IMG/VR virus record: IMGVR_UViG_3300021964_007165
Location: 1 to 64,000 of that record
DNA: 64,000 bases
Source: a virus
Reading direction: 5' to 3' (one strand)
Shown: one piece after another, positions 31,661 through 40,061 of the stretch
How positions within the stretch are numbered: position 1 is the stretch's first letter
Layout of the letters: every line of letters begins with the position of its first letter
Made by a program: the position numbers and the translations under genes
Notes under the pieces: generated by a model
The model's database searches: none
Told to the model about the DNA's origin: nothing
What the model saw: the letters and a program-made list of their open reading frames with translations, nothing else

Positions 31661-32629
31661 TTAGTTCCTCTTTACGGTTTTACCGCCCATTAAATTATTT
31701 GACATATCTAAAGCATTAATTGTTGTACCATCTGCTTTTTTCTTTTGGGGTGCTTTAGGCATTCCCTTTGAATCTTTTGGTCTTTGTCCGTAAGCCATGC
31801 TTGGGTTAGCAACACTTGCAATATTACCTGCGGAAGTTGCTCCTGCTGTTGCAGTTTCTGTTTTAATACCAGCAAGTGCTTTCATTTCATTAGCAAAGTC
31901 CGATGCTTGATTTTGTTGCTGTGTAGAAGCACCTGATACTAATTTGGCTAATTGCATAATACTATCTGCTTCGTCAACTGGCTTGTCTTTTTCTAATGAT
32001 GCTTTACGCTTCATTAGTTCTTTTTTAAGTTCTGGATCTTTTGTTGTGTTTGGATCCGCTTGTAAATCTTGGATTGCTTTCTGTTTGGCATCGTAATCAT
32101 CTTTGTCTTTGGTAGGTGTATAGTTAGAAGATTCTGCGGGTCCTGCTTGAGCACCTTTTTCTGCTTGTTTCACTAACATCATAAACTTTTGACGCATTGC
32201 TTGATTACCAAGAATAGTTGTTAACTGCTTTGCAAAAGGAGCAATCTGTTTAGCAAGATTACCTTGTAATGCACCGCCTGATGCAAGTTTATCTAAACCT
32301 TTTGCCATCATAGCGCCTGAGCCGCCTTTTGCACCCATAGCCGCACCAGCCATTTTAGCACCTTGTGCTGTTTTTTGTTGTGCTTTAGGGTCAGCACCTG
32401 AAGCCATTCCTGCTACTTTGCCAGCAATGCCGCCTTGTTGTTGTGCCGCTGATTTAACATCGTCTTTTGAAGCACCTGTAGCATTTGCTACTGCGCCTAC
32501 AGCCGCATTAGCACCTTTTTGTGCTACTGCACCAGCCGCTTTTTTAACAGAGCCAGCCGCTTTTTCTGCACCTGTTTTTAATGCATTTAACGGATTTGCT
32601 TCGGTTGTTGTTAATTCTCTTAGTTTCAT
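31661..32629 (-). CDS. Ala/Lys/Gly-rich candidate internal virion protein
   Basis: A 322-residue protein with low-complexity Ala/Gly/Lys helices: residues 15-130 are full of 'GAVA', 'GAKM' and 'GAKGGSGAMMAKG'. An acidic/basic coil is at 165-225. The N-terminus MKLRELTTTEAN resembles a short capsid-targeting leader. The base composition is richer in G and C than that of its neighbours because of Ala and Gly codons. No enzyme motif. Late expression is inferred from neighbours. Confidence 0.55.
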   Translation of the reverse strand: MKLRELTTTEANPLNALKTGAEKAAGSVKKAAGAVAQKGANAAVGAVANATGASKDDVKSAAQQQGGIAGKVAGMASGADPKAQQKTAQGAKMAGAAMGAKGGSGAMMAKGLDKLASGGALQGNLAKQIAPFAKQLTTILGNQAMRQKFMMLVKQAEKGAQAGPAESSNYTPTKDKDDYDAKQKAIQDLQADPNTTKDPELKKELMKRKASLEKDKPVDEADSIMQLAKLVSGASTQQQNQASDFANEMKALAGIKTETATAGATSAGNIASVANPSMAYGQRPKDSKGMPKAPQKKKADGTTINALDMSNNLMGGKTVKRN

Positions 32630-32633
32630 ATTA

Positions 32634-34415
32634 CTATTTACCTTTTTTACCGCCCTTCATGTTAGCACACCAGTGGTACATTTTGCCTTTTTCACCACTG
32701 TATTTACGGGCCTTTGCTCTTAAACTACTTACTGATCCTTTGCAACTTGCACCTGCTTTTTTGACTCTTCCTGGTTTACTTTTGCCCTTCTTCTTGCCAT
32801 CCGCAAAGTTTTCAGTTATATTTTGAACATAATCATCAACCATGATAACACGAGCCATGTCTTTACCTTGTGTAGCAAGTGCATCATATCTATGATGCCC
32901 GTTGACTATTCTTCCTCTACGATCAACTACGATTGGTTCGTATGTATCTTCACGTACTCTCTTATATTGTTTTGTAAGTTTGCCAAAGTCTCTATCTTTT
33001 TGAACAGGCTTAATATTTGACAATTTCATTACACCTTGTTTGCCGTCTATATTCTTGCCTTTGATTTGTGGTGGCGGATTACCGTCAGTAGGTTCTGGAT
33101 CATAATTATGATCTTGATATCCACTTACATCACCTAATGAATATCCTAAACGTTTTAAATTTTTAACCATATGCTCGGCTTCTTTTTTGCCTCCAAAAAA
33201 GTTGATGTAAATATCTTGATCACCCATATTAACATTATCTTTGTCAACAGATTGCACATTTGCCATGTTGCGGCCTATTTTCATAAAGTCGTAATCTGTT
33301 GCATCACTATCAACTGCTACACTATTTTTTGGTAGTGGAAGTAGATCGCCTTCGTTGGCTTTGAAGTCTGATGAAAATGCTTTTTTATCACCTTTGGCCG
33401 CCGCGGCTCTTCTTGCTTTTATTTTATCTGCTACACTTTGTTCCTCTGGTGGACGTTTCTTCTTAATAGTTGCACGTTTAGGACTGCGACCAATAGTGAA
33501 TCCCATAATTTCATTTGTATCTTCTTCTGCTGGTTTTGTAAAATAATCTTTTAGATTTGAAGCCGTTCTTTCAAACTTATGATCCTTATGCTTGAATCCT
33601 ACACCACCTGCGCCTTCCCACTTACTAACATTTTGACCAAAGTCGTCAATTAATATGTTAGGAGTGCCATCTGGATTTTTTGCATATGCTTGTTTATCTG
33701 TAGTAATAATAACTTTCTTAGGAGGAAAAGCACTCAAGTTTTTCTTTACCCATTCACGTTTGTGTGGCTCTGCTCTATCATCATTTGCCAACGGAGCAGA
33801 TAGGATATTATATTCTCCTTTAATATTTTTAATTATACCTAACAATTTATCAGCATTTGCTGTCGGTTTTAGTTTAAGCCAAAAGTCATCTGTATCTCTA
33901 ATCTTTTGCAGTGCTTGGTCAACATTCTTAATTTGTTTCCAGTCGCTAACACCCATCATTTTAGTCCAAGCACCAAAGAAGTCTACCAGTACCCCATCCA
34001 TGTCAACGTAAATTTCTGAATCGCTTGAAAGTTCTTTACCTTTTAATTCGTTAACTTGACTTTCTTTTGCCATTTTAGTTGCTGTTGCATACATAACTGC
34101 TTCAGCATCTTTGCCGTAACGGTCTTTAAAATCGCCCTTAGACTTCTTCATACCTTTAACGTATTTTTCTTTTTTCTTTTCTTCGCCTTTAGTTAATGAA
34201 CGTTCTTCAACGCTTTCCGCCATACCTAAATTAAATAATACGTTTGTTTTAGAACCTTTTACCTTTTTGCTTAGTGTAGGCGGACGTCCGTCTTTGTCTA
34301 CAGTGTTTCCAAATTTTGCGGCTTGTTTTTTAATAGCATCAACGCCAACATCGGGTGTAGTATTAACACCCTTTACAACACGACCACCATTTTCTTTTAT
34401 TTCGCTAAACTTCAT
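32634..34415 (-). CDS. HAD-phosphatase plus ParB-like fusion, candidate virion-packaged enzyme
   Basis: A 593-residue multi-domain protein. The N-terminus MKFSEIKENGG is a short leader, followed by a charged 100-residue region. A HAD 5'(3')-nucleotidase-like domain starts near residue 135 with 'YVDMDGVLVDFFGAW', includes 'FWLKLKPTANADKLLGII' and 'NILSAPLANDDRAEPHKREW', and ends with 'NILIDDFGQNVSKWEG'. A ParB-like domain follows near 490-520 ('YEPIVVDRRGRIVNGHHRYDALA'). The basic tail has Cys562 and Cys584 ('ASCKGSVSSLR...MYHWCANMKGGKKGK'). The combination is unusual. Roles could include nucleotide or DNA-end hydrolysis with DNA binding. It is coupled to the next gene by an ATGA overlap. Confidence 0.65.
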   Translation of the reverse strand: MKFSEIKENGGRVVKGVNTTPDVGVDAIKKQAAKFGNTVDKDGRPPTLSKKVKGSKTNVLFNLGMAESVEERSLTKGEEKKKEKYVKGMKKSKGDFKDRYGKDAEAVMYATATKMAKESQVNELKGKELSSDSEIYVDMDGVLVDFFGAWTKMMGVSDWKQIKNVDQALQKIRDTDDFWLKLKPTANADKLLGIIKNIKGEYNILSAPLANDDRAEPHKREWVKKNLSAFPPKKVIITTDKQAYAKNPDGTPNILIDDFGQNVSKWEGAGGVGFKHKDHKFERTASNLKDYFTKPAEEDTNEIMGFTIGRSPKRATIKKKRPPEEQSVADKIKARRAAAAKGDKKAFSSDFKANEGDLLPLPKNSVAVDSDATDYDFMKIGRNMANVQSVDKDNVNMGDQDIYINFFGGKKEAEHMVKNLKRLGYSLGDVSGYQDHNYDPEPTDGNPPPQIKGKNIDGKQGVMKLSNIKPVQKDRDFGKLTKQYKRVREDTYEPIVVDRRGRIVNGHHRYDALATQGKDMARVIMVDDYVQNITENFADGKKKGKSKPGRVKKAGASCKGSVSSLRAKARKYSGEKGKMYHWCANMKGGKKGK

Positions 34416-34630
34416 TTTTTACGTCCTCTAAATTGAGGCATACCGCCAGTCATGTGTGGCAAACTAAACCATAGTTTAAACCAATCTGGATCTCCAGGTT
34501 TAATTCCTTTTTCTCTTTCAATTTTTCTTTTTTCGGTTCCTGTAATAGATAGATTTTCATCTACAGGCTGTAATCCTTTAAAAGAGTATTCGCCAATACC
34601 TGCTAACTGTTTTAAAGTTTCTAAATCCAT
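34412..34630 (-). CDS. Small hypothetical protein
   Basis: A 72-residue protein beginning MDLETLKQLAGIGEYS, with a basic middle (KRKIEREKGIKPGDPDWFKLWFSLPHM) and a Gly/Arg-rich end (GMPQFRGRKK). It sits between two candidate internal proteins in the late run and may be one of them. The end of the gene overlaps the next by 4 bases. Nothing else can be said. Confidence 0.5.
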   Translation of the reverse strand: MDLETLKQLAGIGEYSFKGLQPVDENLSITGTEKRKIEREKGIKPGDPDWFKLWFSLPHMTGGMPQFRGRKK

Positions 34631-35601
34631 TATGCTGACGCCTTAAGTTCTGCTTTTAATTCTTTTTCTAATTCACTAACGTAACTGTTATCAGGTTTAA
34701 AGTTTTTAATTACCTCAGTCATTTCTTTTCTGGACTTGCCTTCTTTTTCTGCACTAACTAATTCATCATATAATTTTTTACCACCATATAATGCTATAGC
34801 AATACCAACTGCTGGCAAACCGTATTTTAATAATCCTTTTACAATAGGATGATCAATAATATCTTGTACAAATTCTATTGCATCTGATATCCAACTTATA
34901 CCTTTCCATGCAACTAATGAAAAACTAATTAGCCATTTGTTGTTCCATAAAAACTTACCAAGTGTTAGTGCATGTTTACCGTATTTTAATGTATTCATTA
35001 TTGCTGGTATAGCAAACTCATCTACTTGTTCTTCTTGTTTACCCCCAAGTATTGTTGATAAGTTATCAAACATTTTTTTAGCATAAGGTTGTGCAGACTT
35101 AGTTACACCTTTGCTAAATGCCTCAAAGTTATTATCCATAACTGCTTGACGCATTTTACTTGCACTCATCCCTGATGCATCATCTGCATCTGGATTACGT
35201 GAAAGTCTTTGAAATTTAATTTCTTCAAAGTCAAAGAACCCGTGATCTTTTTTAATACCGTTGTAATTTTCTAATAGTTTTCCTAACTTATCTTCACCTT
35301 CAAAGAATGTTACACTTCTGTAACCTCTTGCATATAAATCACTTGCGGCAAACATAATATTTTTAGATAATTCTATTTTAATATCTGGAAAACTTTTTCG
35401 TGCCCAATCTAATTTTTCATTTGGATTCAAAGGATCTGTTGGAAGTTTTGCGGCTCTGTCTGTCAAGAACAGTATTGCATCACCCGGACCTTGTTTAAGT
35501 GCTTCAACAAGTAAGCCGTGTCCTGTTGTAGCAGGATTTAATCTTCCTAAAGCAAAACTTACTTCTTTTTTTGGTGCTTCAAATAGTTCTCTCAAAAACA
35601 T
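34630..35601 (-). CDS. Nucleotidylyltransferase-domain protein with membrane segments
   Basis: A 323-residue protein with an N-terminal nucleotidylyltransferase fold. 'FALGRLNPATTGHGLLVEAL' at residues 16-35 holds the HxGH-like TGHG, and 'DASGMSASKMRQAVM' near 141-155 matches the ISSTxxR-like motif. This resembles NMN adenylyltransferase or pantetheine-phosphate-type enzymes found in phages. Residues 225-275 form two likely membrane helices ('WLISFSLVAWKGISWI', 'YGLPAVGIAIALYGG'), an unusual addition. The N-terminus MFLRELFEAPKK is like the capsid-targeting leader of T4 Alt. It could be packaged and act on entry. Confidence 0.6.
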   Translation of the reverse strand: MFLRELFEAPKKEVSFALGRLNPATTGHGLLVEALKQGPGDAILFLTDRAAKLPTDPLNPNEKLDWARKSFPDIKIELSKNIMFAASDLYARGYRSVTFFEGEDKLGKLLENYNGIKKDHGFFDFEEIKFQRLSRNPDADDASGMSASKMRQAVMDNNFEAFSKGVTKSAQPYAKKMFDNLSTILGGKQEEQVDEFAIPAIMNTLKYGKHALTLGKFLWNNKWLISFSLVAWKGISWISDAIEFVQDIIDHPIVKGLLKYGLPAVGIAIALYGGKKLYDELVSAEKEGKSRKEMTEVIKNFKPDNSYVSELEKELKAELKASA

Positions 35602-35930
35602 TAGTACTCGCCTTGTTTAAATCCGTCTACTTCTTCTTCGTAAATTTGTTCAGCAAGTCCTTTTCGTTCGTCCATTGTAATTAAATCTTCTGGATTACCT
35701 GCAATATCAAATTTCTTAATATAATCATTAACACCTTGGTTTACCATAGGTAAAATAATTTCTAAGGCTTTATTAGAATCACCATTGTTATAGCAGTCTT
35801 GACATTTTGCCATAGTCGGGTAGTACATCTGTCTATAAAATCTTGTATCGTCTCGCATGTGACAAAGTAAGTCACTTGGAACATCATATGAAGGATTGTC
35901 TTCTCTACCTAAAATATCATCAAATTTCAT
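35601..35930 (-). CDS. Small conserved hypothetical protein
   Basis: A 109-residue protein from the ATG at 35930, which has AGGAAG eight bases upstream; an earlier start would lie inside the neighbour. MKFDDILGREDNPSYD is followed by 'VPSDLLCHMRDDTRFYRQMYYPTMAKCQDCYNNGDSNKALEIILPMVNQGVNDY'. It resembles an all-helical small conserved protein in T4-like phages. CxxC at 'KCQDC' could bind a metal. Confidence 0.55.
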   Translation of the reverse strand: MKFDDILGREDNPSYDVPSDLLCHMRDDTRFYRQMYYPTMAKCQDCYNNGDSNKALEIILPMVNQGVNDYIKKFDIAGNPEDLITMDERKGLAEQIYEEEVDGFKQGEY

Positions 35931-35931
35931 G

Positions 35932-36594
35932 CTACCACTTCCTGCAAGACCAATATCTTGCCTTATGTCTCGGACCTGGATTATCACAGTTGTGTCTTGC
36001 TCTAAAACTTCTGCGTCTTGCCGGGTTAGACTTTTTAATTTTCATATTAGGATCACCAAAGTTAACTTTTACTACATTACCTTTTGGATTCTTAACATAC
36101 ACTTTAAACTTCTTAACATCACCACGCATTGGCTTGCCAAGTTTTACTTTACGTCCTTGATACTCTGCTTCGTCTACAATTTCGTCTTCGTTAAACCATA
36201 GTTCGCCGTATGCATTATAAAAGTCGTCACCGTCATATGTTTCTTCGTCGATGTTAGAAAGTTCTTTGATTCTATCTAATTCGTCTGCTTCACCATATGG
36301 ATCTTCTGCTTCTGTGCCACATTTTACACACTTGTCACCATAATGCATTCCACTGTCTTCACCTTGGTCCATTAACAAATTATCCAATGCACCTTGACCG
36401 GTTTCGCCATCTGCTACAAGATCTTGATTGTCTGCTTCCCAGTCATCGATGTATTCTTGTTTTTCTTGTGGAGTCATTGAGAATTCATTTTCATCGCCAC
36501 ACTTTTTGCAGTTCCAAGTATATGCATAATCATCTTGTTCTTCTGCAACTTCGTTGACAGTTTCAGCAAGATAATCTCTAAATGTTTTAGTCAT
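35932..36594 (-). CDS. Zinc-ribbon-like protein with basic Cys tail
   Basis: A 220-residue protein with 'WNCKKCGDENEF' near 27-38 and 'KCVKCGTEAED' near 88-98, two CxxC knuckles that together could hold one zinc. The middle is acidic. The end 'VVKVNFGDPNMKIKKSNPARRRSFRARHNC...YWSCRKW' is strongly basic with two Cys and is of a type that I recall in marine T4-like virion-associated proteins. The leader MTKTFRDYLAETVNEV fits a capsid-targeting sequence. It is driven by a nested early/late promoter. Confidence 0.6.
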   Translation of the reverse strand: MTKTFRDYLAETVNEVAEEQDDYAYTWNCKKCGDENEFSMTPQEKQEYIDDWEADNQDLVADGETGQGALDNLLMDQGEDSGMHYGDKCVKCGTEAEDPYGEADELDRIKELSNIDEETYDGDDFYNAYGELWFNEDEIVDEAEYQGRKVKLGKPMRGDVKKFKVYVKNPKGNVVKVNFGDPNMKIKKSNPARRRSFRARHNCDNPGPRHKARYWSCRKW

Positions 36595-36613
36595 ATGATA
36601 GTCCCTTTATACG

Positions 36614-36642
36614 TATATAAAGTATTTATCACAGTTTGTCAA
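36614..36642 (-). promoter_or_regulatory. Nested early and late promoter
   Basis: On the minus strand, TTGACA (36637-36642) with a 17-bp spacer and TATATA (36614-36619) make a sigma70-like promoter. A GATAAATA late box (36623-36630) lies entirely inside the spacer. The gene at 35932-36594 starts 19 bases beyond the -10 box. Confidence 0.65.
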
Positions 36643-36650
36643 CTAAAAGA

Positions 36651-36920
36651 TTATACAGAGATTTCGATATCGAACTTGTCAAATCCTAAATCAAACAGTC
36701 TATTTGCTATTCTTTCTGCAACAGCGTTAGATTCTGCTTCATCTAACTGTTTGTGGGTATCTATTGTAAGTATAGTTTCGCCCTTGTCAGACTCAAATAC
36801 TTCGTATAGTGCTTCAGATTCGGTTAGTGCTTCGTCTGTGCAATTCAGCACTTGTTCGGCAATAATAGCATCAACATCTTCTTGTTTGCCTTGCCACACA
36901 ATATTAATAAAATTACTCAT
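36651..36920 (-). CDS. Small acidic hypothetical protein
   Basis: An 89-residue protein (MSNFINIVWQGKQEDVDAIIAEQVLNCTDEA...). Two likely helices are joined by 'SDKGETILTIDTHKQLDEAESNAVAERIANRLFDLGFDKFDIEISV', an alpha/beta pattern. It has no known motif. It lies between the structural gene at 36929 and the nested promoter. Confidence 0.5.
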   Translation of the reverse strand: MSNFINIVWQGKQEDVDAIIAEQVLNCTDEALTESEALYEVFESDKGETILTIDTHKQLDEAESNAVAERIANRLFDLGFDKFDIEISV

Positions 36921-36928
36921 AACTACTC

Positions 36929-37270
36929 CTAATGGTTTAACAAGATACTATTGATAGTACCGTCTGTGTAAACTACTTTTGCTCTAACCCATACAAAGTT
37001 ACCAGTAAAATTAGCATGTTTATTTCCAGTCTCTTGAGCGGCAGTGTACGAATGTACTTCAAACCAGTCTGCTTCTACAGGTACAGTTGCCAGTGTTGCT
37101 TCAACACTAATGGTTCCAGTTAAACCTGAATAGTTATATTGAACTGTATGTACACCGTCTGCTCTGCTGTAATATCCGTCACCTTTAAACTTCTCGCCTG
37201 TGATAGTTTCTGTTGTGCTATCACCTGGATGAGTATTTGCTGGTAAAATTATTTCACTGTTACTTGGCAT
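36929..37270 (-). CDS. Small virion structural protein (beta-rich)
   Basis: A 113-residue beta-rich protein starting MPSNSEIILPANTHPGDSTTETITGEKFKGDGYYSRADGVHTVQYN. The strands and 'GTISVEATLATVPVEADWFEVHSY' look like a small virion decoration or fibre-base protein. A late box GATAAATA ends only five bases before the ATG, so a transcript from it would have almost no leader. The next in-frame Met is far downstream, so the start is firm. Confidence 0.55.
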   Translation of the reverse strand: MPSNSEIILPANTHPGDSTTETITGEKFKGDGYYSRADGVHTVQYNYSGLTGTISVEATLATVPVEADWFEVHSYTAAQETGNKHANFTGNFVWVRAKVVYTDGTINSILLNH

Positions 37271-37275
37271 ACAAC

Positions 37276-37283
37276 TATTTATC
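37276..37283 (-). promoter_or_regulatory. T4-like late promoter box (GATAAATA), 5 bases from the ATG
   Basis: GATAAATA on the minus strand, then GTTGT, then the ATG of 36929-37270. A T4-style late start would fall at or next to the start codon. Confidence 0.55.
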
Positions 37284-37288
37284 TAAAT

Positions 37289-39541
37289 CTATGCTGTTAC
37301 AGATTTAGTTTGTGTTTTAGGCACGAGTATAATTTTGCGTTCTTTGATATCAATATGCAAATGTCCGCCATCCTTAAGTTCCCCAAACAGTAGTATTTTA
37401 CTTAAATTACTTTTAATTTCTTTATCAATAGTACGTTGTAATGGTCTTGCACCCATCTTCTTATCAAAGCCTACTTCTACAAGATAATCAATAGTATCAT
37501 CTGTAATGTCAACAGTAACATTCTTCTCTTTAAGCATATCACGCAGTTCAACAAGGAATTTACCTACAATCTTAATCATAGTATTCTTCTCAAGTTTGCC
37601 AAATGCAATTACTCCGTCAAGTCTATTACGGAATTCTGGAGCAAAGAACTTCTTAAGTTCAGTATCTTCATAGTCCATTTCCATATCTTCGTTGAAGCCG
37701 ATAGCATTTTTTTCTGCTTGTTCTGCTCCTAAGTTCGTGGTTAGGATTAACACAGCATTTTTTGCATCGGCTTCTTTACCGTTGCTTCCAGTAACTTTTC
37801 CATTATCCATTAATTGTAATAGGATCTGTGACACATCGGGATGTGCCTTTTCAATTTCGTCTAACAGTAGAACACAGTTAGGATGTTCTTGCAATTTAGT
37901 AATCAATTGTCCTGCATTGTCTTCGAAGCCTACGTAGCCAGGAGGTGAACCAATTAATTTAGCAACTGAATGCTTCTCTTGATATTCACTCATATCAAAA
38001 CGTACAAGTTCCACACTTAGTTCGTTTGCTAACTGTTTTGCAGTTTCGGTTTTACCCACTCCTGTTGGGCCCATAAACACAAAACTACCAACAGGTTTAT
38101 TCTCCGATTTTAATCCTGCTTGTGCTACAAGTATCTTATCAACAATCTCATCAATCGCTTTGTCTTGTCCGTAAACTTGTTTCTTTAAGTTTTCTTCAAG
38201 GTGCGCCAGATTACTTGATTCTTTTTGTGAAATTGTTTCTGGTGGTAATTTAATTGCTTTAGCAAGTTCAAATTCAATTTCTTCTTTGCCTACAATCTTG
38301 TCACCTTCAACTTTTTTCAAATTAAATCTTGAACAAGCAAGATCAATTAAGTCAATTGCTTTGTCTGGTAACTTCTTGTCAGCCATATATTTAACACTTA
38401 ACTTGATTGCGGCATCAATACCACTTTCAGTAATTATGGTCTTATGATAATCTTCGTAGTATTTTTTAATGCCTTGCAAAATAGATTTAGTTGTTTCTTT
38501 GTCTGGCTCGGATACACTAACACGCTGGAAACGTCTCATCAATGCACGATCTTTTTCAAAATACTTGCGGTATTCTTCCCAGGTAGTTGATGCCACTACT
38601 TTAATATCACCTTTACCTAAGGCTGGCTTTAACATGTTTGCAAGATCATTTGAACTATTACTTCCTCCTGCGGCTCCTGCACCGTTCATCATATGTGCTT
38701 CGTCAATAAAAATAATAGTTTTACCTTGTTTTTTAATTGCCTGCATAACAAGTTTAAAACGTTCCTCAAAGTCTCCTCTATACTTAGAACCTGCCAGCAT
38801 AGCACTAATATCTAAGTTATATACAGAATATTCTTGTAAAAATTCTGGTACTGCTTTATTAACAATATTCCATGCAAGGCCTTCAGCAATCGCAGTTTTA
38901 CCTACACCCGGATCACCTACAAGTAGTACATTATTTTTTGAACGTCTGCCTAATGAAAGTGCAATACTTTCTAATTCTTCATGTCTTCCAATTACAGGGT
39001 CTACTTTATTTTTTTCTACTTCTTTGTTTAAGTTTGTTGAAAACTCACGTAGTGCTTTTTGTGCCACTTGATTCATTTCTGAATCTTCATATACTGCTTC
39101 TAATTCGTTGTTGAGATAATCAGCAAAACCTTCTTTTGTTATTCCTGCCTTCTGAATATGATAGTATGACCAAGATTTCTTTTCATTCATAATACTTAAG
39201 AATACATCAGTAATTTCGATATTGTGTCTACCACTAAATAATACCTGTGTAAAAGACCTATTCAAAACACGTTCAACTGTTGATGTTTTCTTAGGTTTAA
39301 ATTTTTTAGAATTTTCAGCAGGTAATACAATATCTGTTAAATCATTTTTTAAGTAGTTTTCTATATTCTTTTTAATAAACTCAGGGTCTGCACCAGAACC
39401 TTCCACAATCTTAGAAAACTTTTCACTACATAACATTGCAAATAATAAATGTTCAAGAGTAACATACTCGTGATTTAACTTTTTAGCATCGTTCATTGCT
39501 TTGTCAAATACTGCTTGTAAGTCGTCGCTTGGTTCAACCAT
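37289..39541 (-). CDS. clpA: ClpA-type AAA+ protein unfoldase
   Basis: A 750-residue protein with the ClpA plan: an N-domain (residues 1-140), D1 with Walker A GDPGVGKT near 208, then 'TIIFIDEAHMMNGAG', and D2 with GPTGVGKT near 490. E. coli ClpA has 758 residues. The loop 'NAIGFNED' near 612 supplies the IG[FL] tripeptide that ClpA and ClpX use to dock ClpP. A phage unfoldase that docks onto host ClpP could redirect proteolysis. No ClpP or ClpS gene is seen here. It lies just downstream of the deformylase and DnaJ genes, in the same transcript. Confidence 0.85.
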   Translation of the reverse strand: MVEPSDDLQAVFDKAMNDAKKLNHEYVTLEHLLFAMLCSEKFSKIVEGSGADPEFIKKNIENYLKNDLTDIVLPAENSKKFKPKKTSTVERVLNRSFTQVLFSGRHNIEITDVFLSIMNEKKSWSYYHIQKAGITKEGFADYLNNELEAVYEDSEMNQVAQKALREFSTNLNKEVEKNKVDPVIGRHEELESIALSLGRRSKNNVLLVGDPGVGKTAIAEGLAWNIVNKAVPEFLQEYSVYNLDISAMLAGSKYRGDFEERFKLVMQAIKKQGKTIIFIDEAHMMNGAGAAGGSNSSNDLANMLKPALGKGDIKVVASTTWEEYRKYFEKDRALMRRFQRVSVSEPDKETTKSILQGIKKYYEDYHKTIITESGIDAAIKLSVKYMADKKLPDKAIDLIDLACSRFNLKKVEGDKIVGKEEIEFELAKAIKLPPETISQKESSNLAHLEENLKKQVYGQDKAIDEIVDKILVAQAGLKSENKPVGSFVFMGPTGVGKTETAKQLANELSVELVRFDMSEYQEKHSVAKLIGSPPGYVGFEDNAGQLITKLQEHPNCVLLLDEIEKAHPDVSQILLQLMDNGKVTGSNGKEADAKNAVLILTTNLGAEQAEKNAIGFNEDMEMDYEDTELKKFFAPEFRNRLDGVIAFGKLEKNTMIKIVGKFLVELRDMLKEKNVTVDITDDTIDYLVEVGFDKKMGARPLQRTIDKEIKSNLSKILLFGELKDGGHLHIDIKERKIILVPKTQTKSVTA

Positions 39542-40061
39542 ATTGTATCATTCCTTTAATTTTTTTAAAATATTTTTGTTGTTTCTTTTTTGCCATATCT
39601 AATTTCATCTTACTTACGCGATCAATATAATTGATGCCATATAGATGATCAAATTCATGTTGAAAGATTCTTGCATTCCATCCTTTAAACTCTATTTTAC
39701 ATTCTTTTCCGCTACTGTCAAGAAACTTTGCTACCAAAGCCTCTGCACGTTTTACCTTAAAAAATAATCCAGGAAAACTTAAACAACCTTCTTCACCTAA
39801 TACTGTTTGGTCTGATACTGCTTCAATACGTGGATTAATAATTGCAAACGATTCTCCGTCTTTATATCCTTCTAAATCTTTTGGCTCTAAAATAAAAATT
39901 TGTGCATCTAAATCAACTTGGTTAGCACTTAATCCAACGCCATGTTCTTTTCGCATGATGTCAATCATATTTTTTTCAATGTTTTTTGCATCTAATTTAT
40001 CAAAGTCAAACTCTTTTACTTGCTTTAACAAAGCCTGATGCGGATGATATACTAAGTTCAT
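39534..40061 (-). CDS. def: Peptide deformylase
   Basis: A 175-residue deformylase with all three motifs: GVGLSANQ at residues 41-48, EGCLSFP at 91-97 and QHEFDH at 134-139. It removes the formyl group from the first Met of new proteins using a metal held by Cys93, His135 and His139. Phage deformylases are common in marine T4-like phages and may speed host takeover. The Lys-rich tail (MAKKKQQKYFKKIKG) is longer than usual and could contact the ribosome. Overlaps both neighbours. Confidence 0.9.
   Translation of the reverse strand: MNLVYHPHQALLKQVKEFDFDKLDAKNIEKNMIDIMRKEHGVGLSANQVDLDAQIFILEPKDLEGYKDGESFAIINPRIEAVSDQTVLGEEGCLSFPGLFFKVKRAEALVAKFLDSSGKECKIEFKGWNARIFQHEFDHLYGINYIDRVSKMKLDMAKKKQQKYFKKIKGMIQYG

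Noticed and set aside
37200-37224. GTGATAG/CTATCAC 7-bp inverted repeat.
   Set aside because: It lies in the coding start of 36929-37270 with no T run; it could affect translation but nothing supports a specific role.
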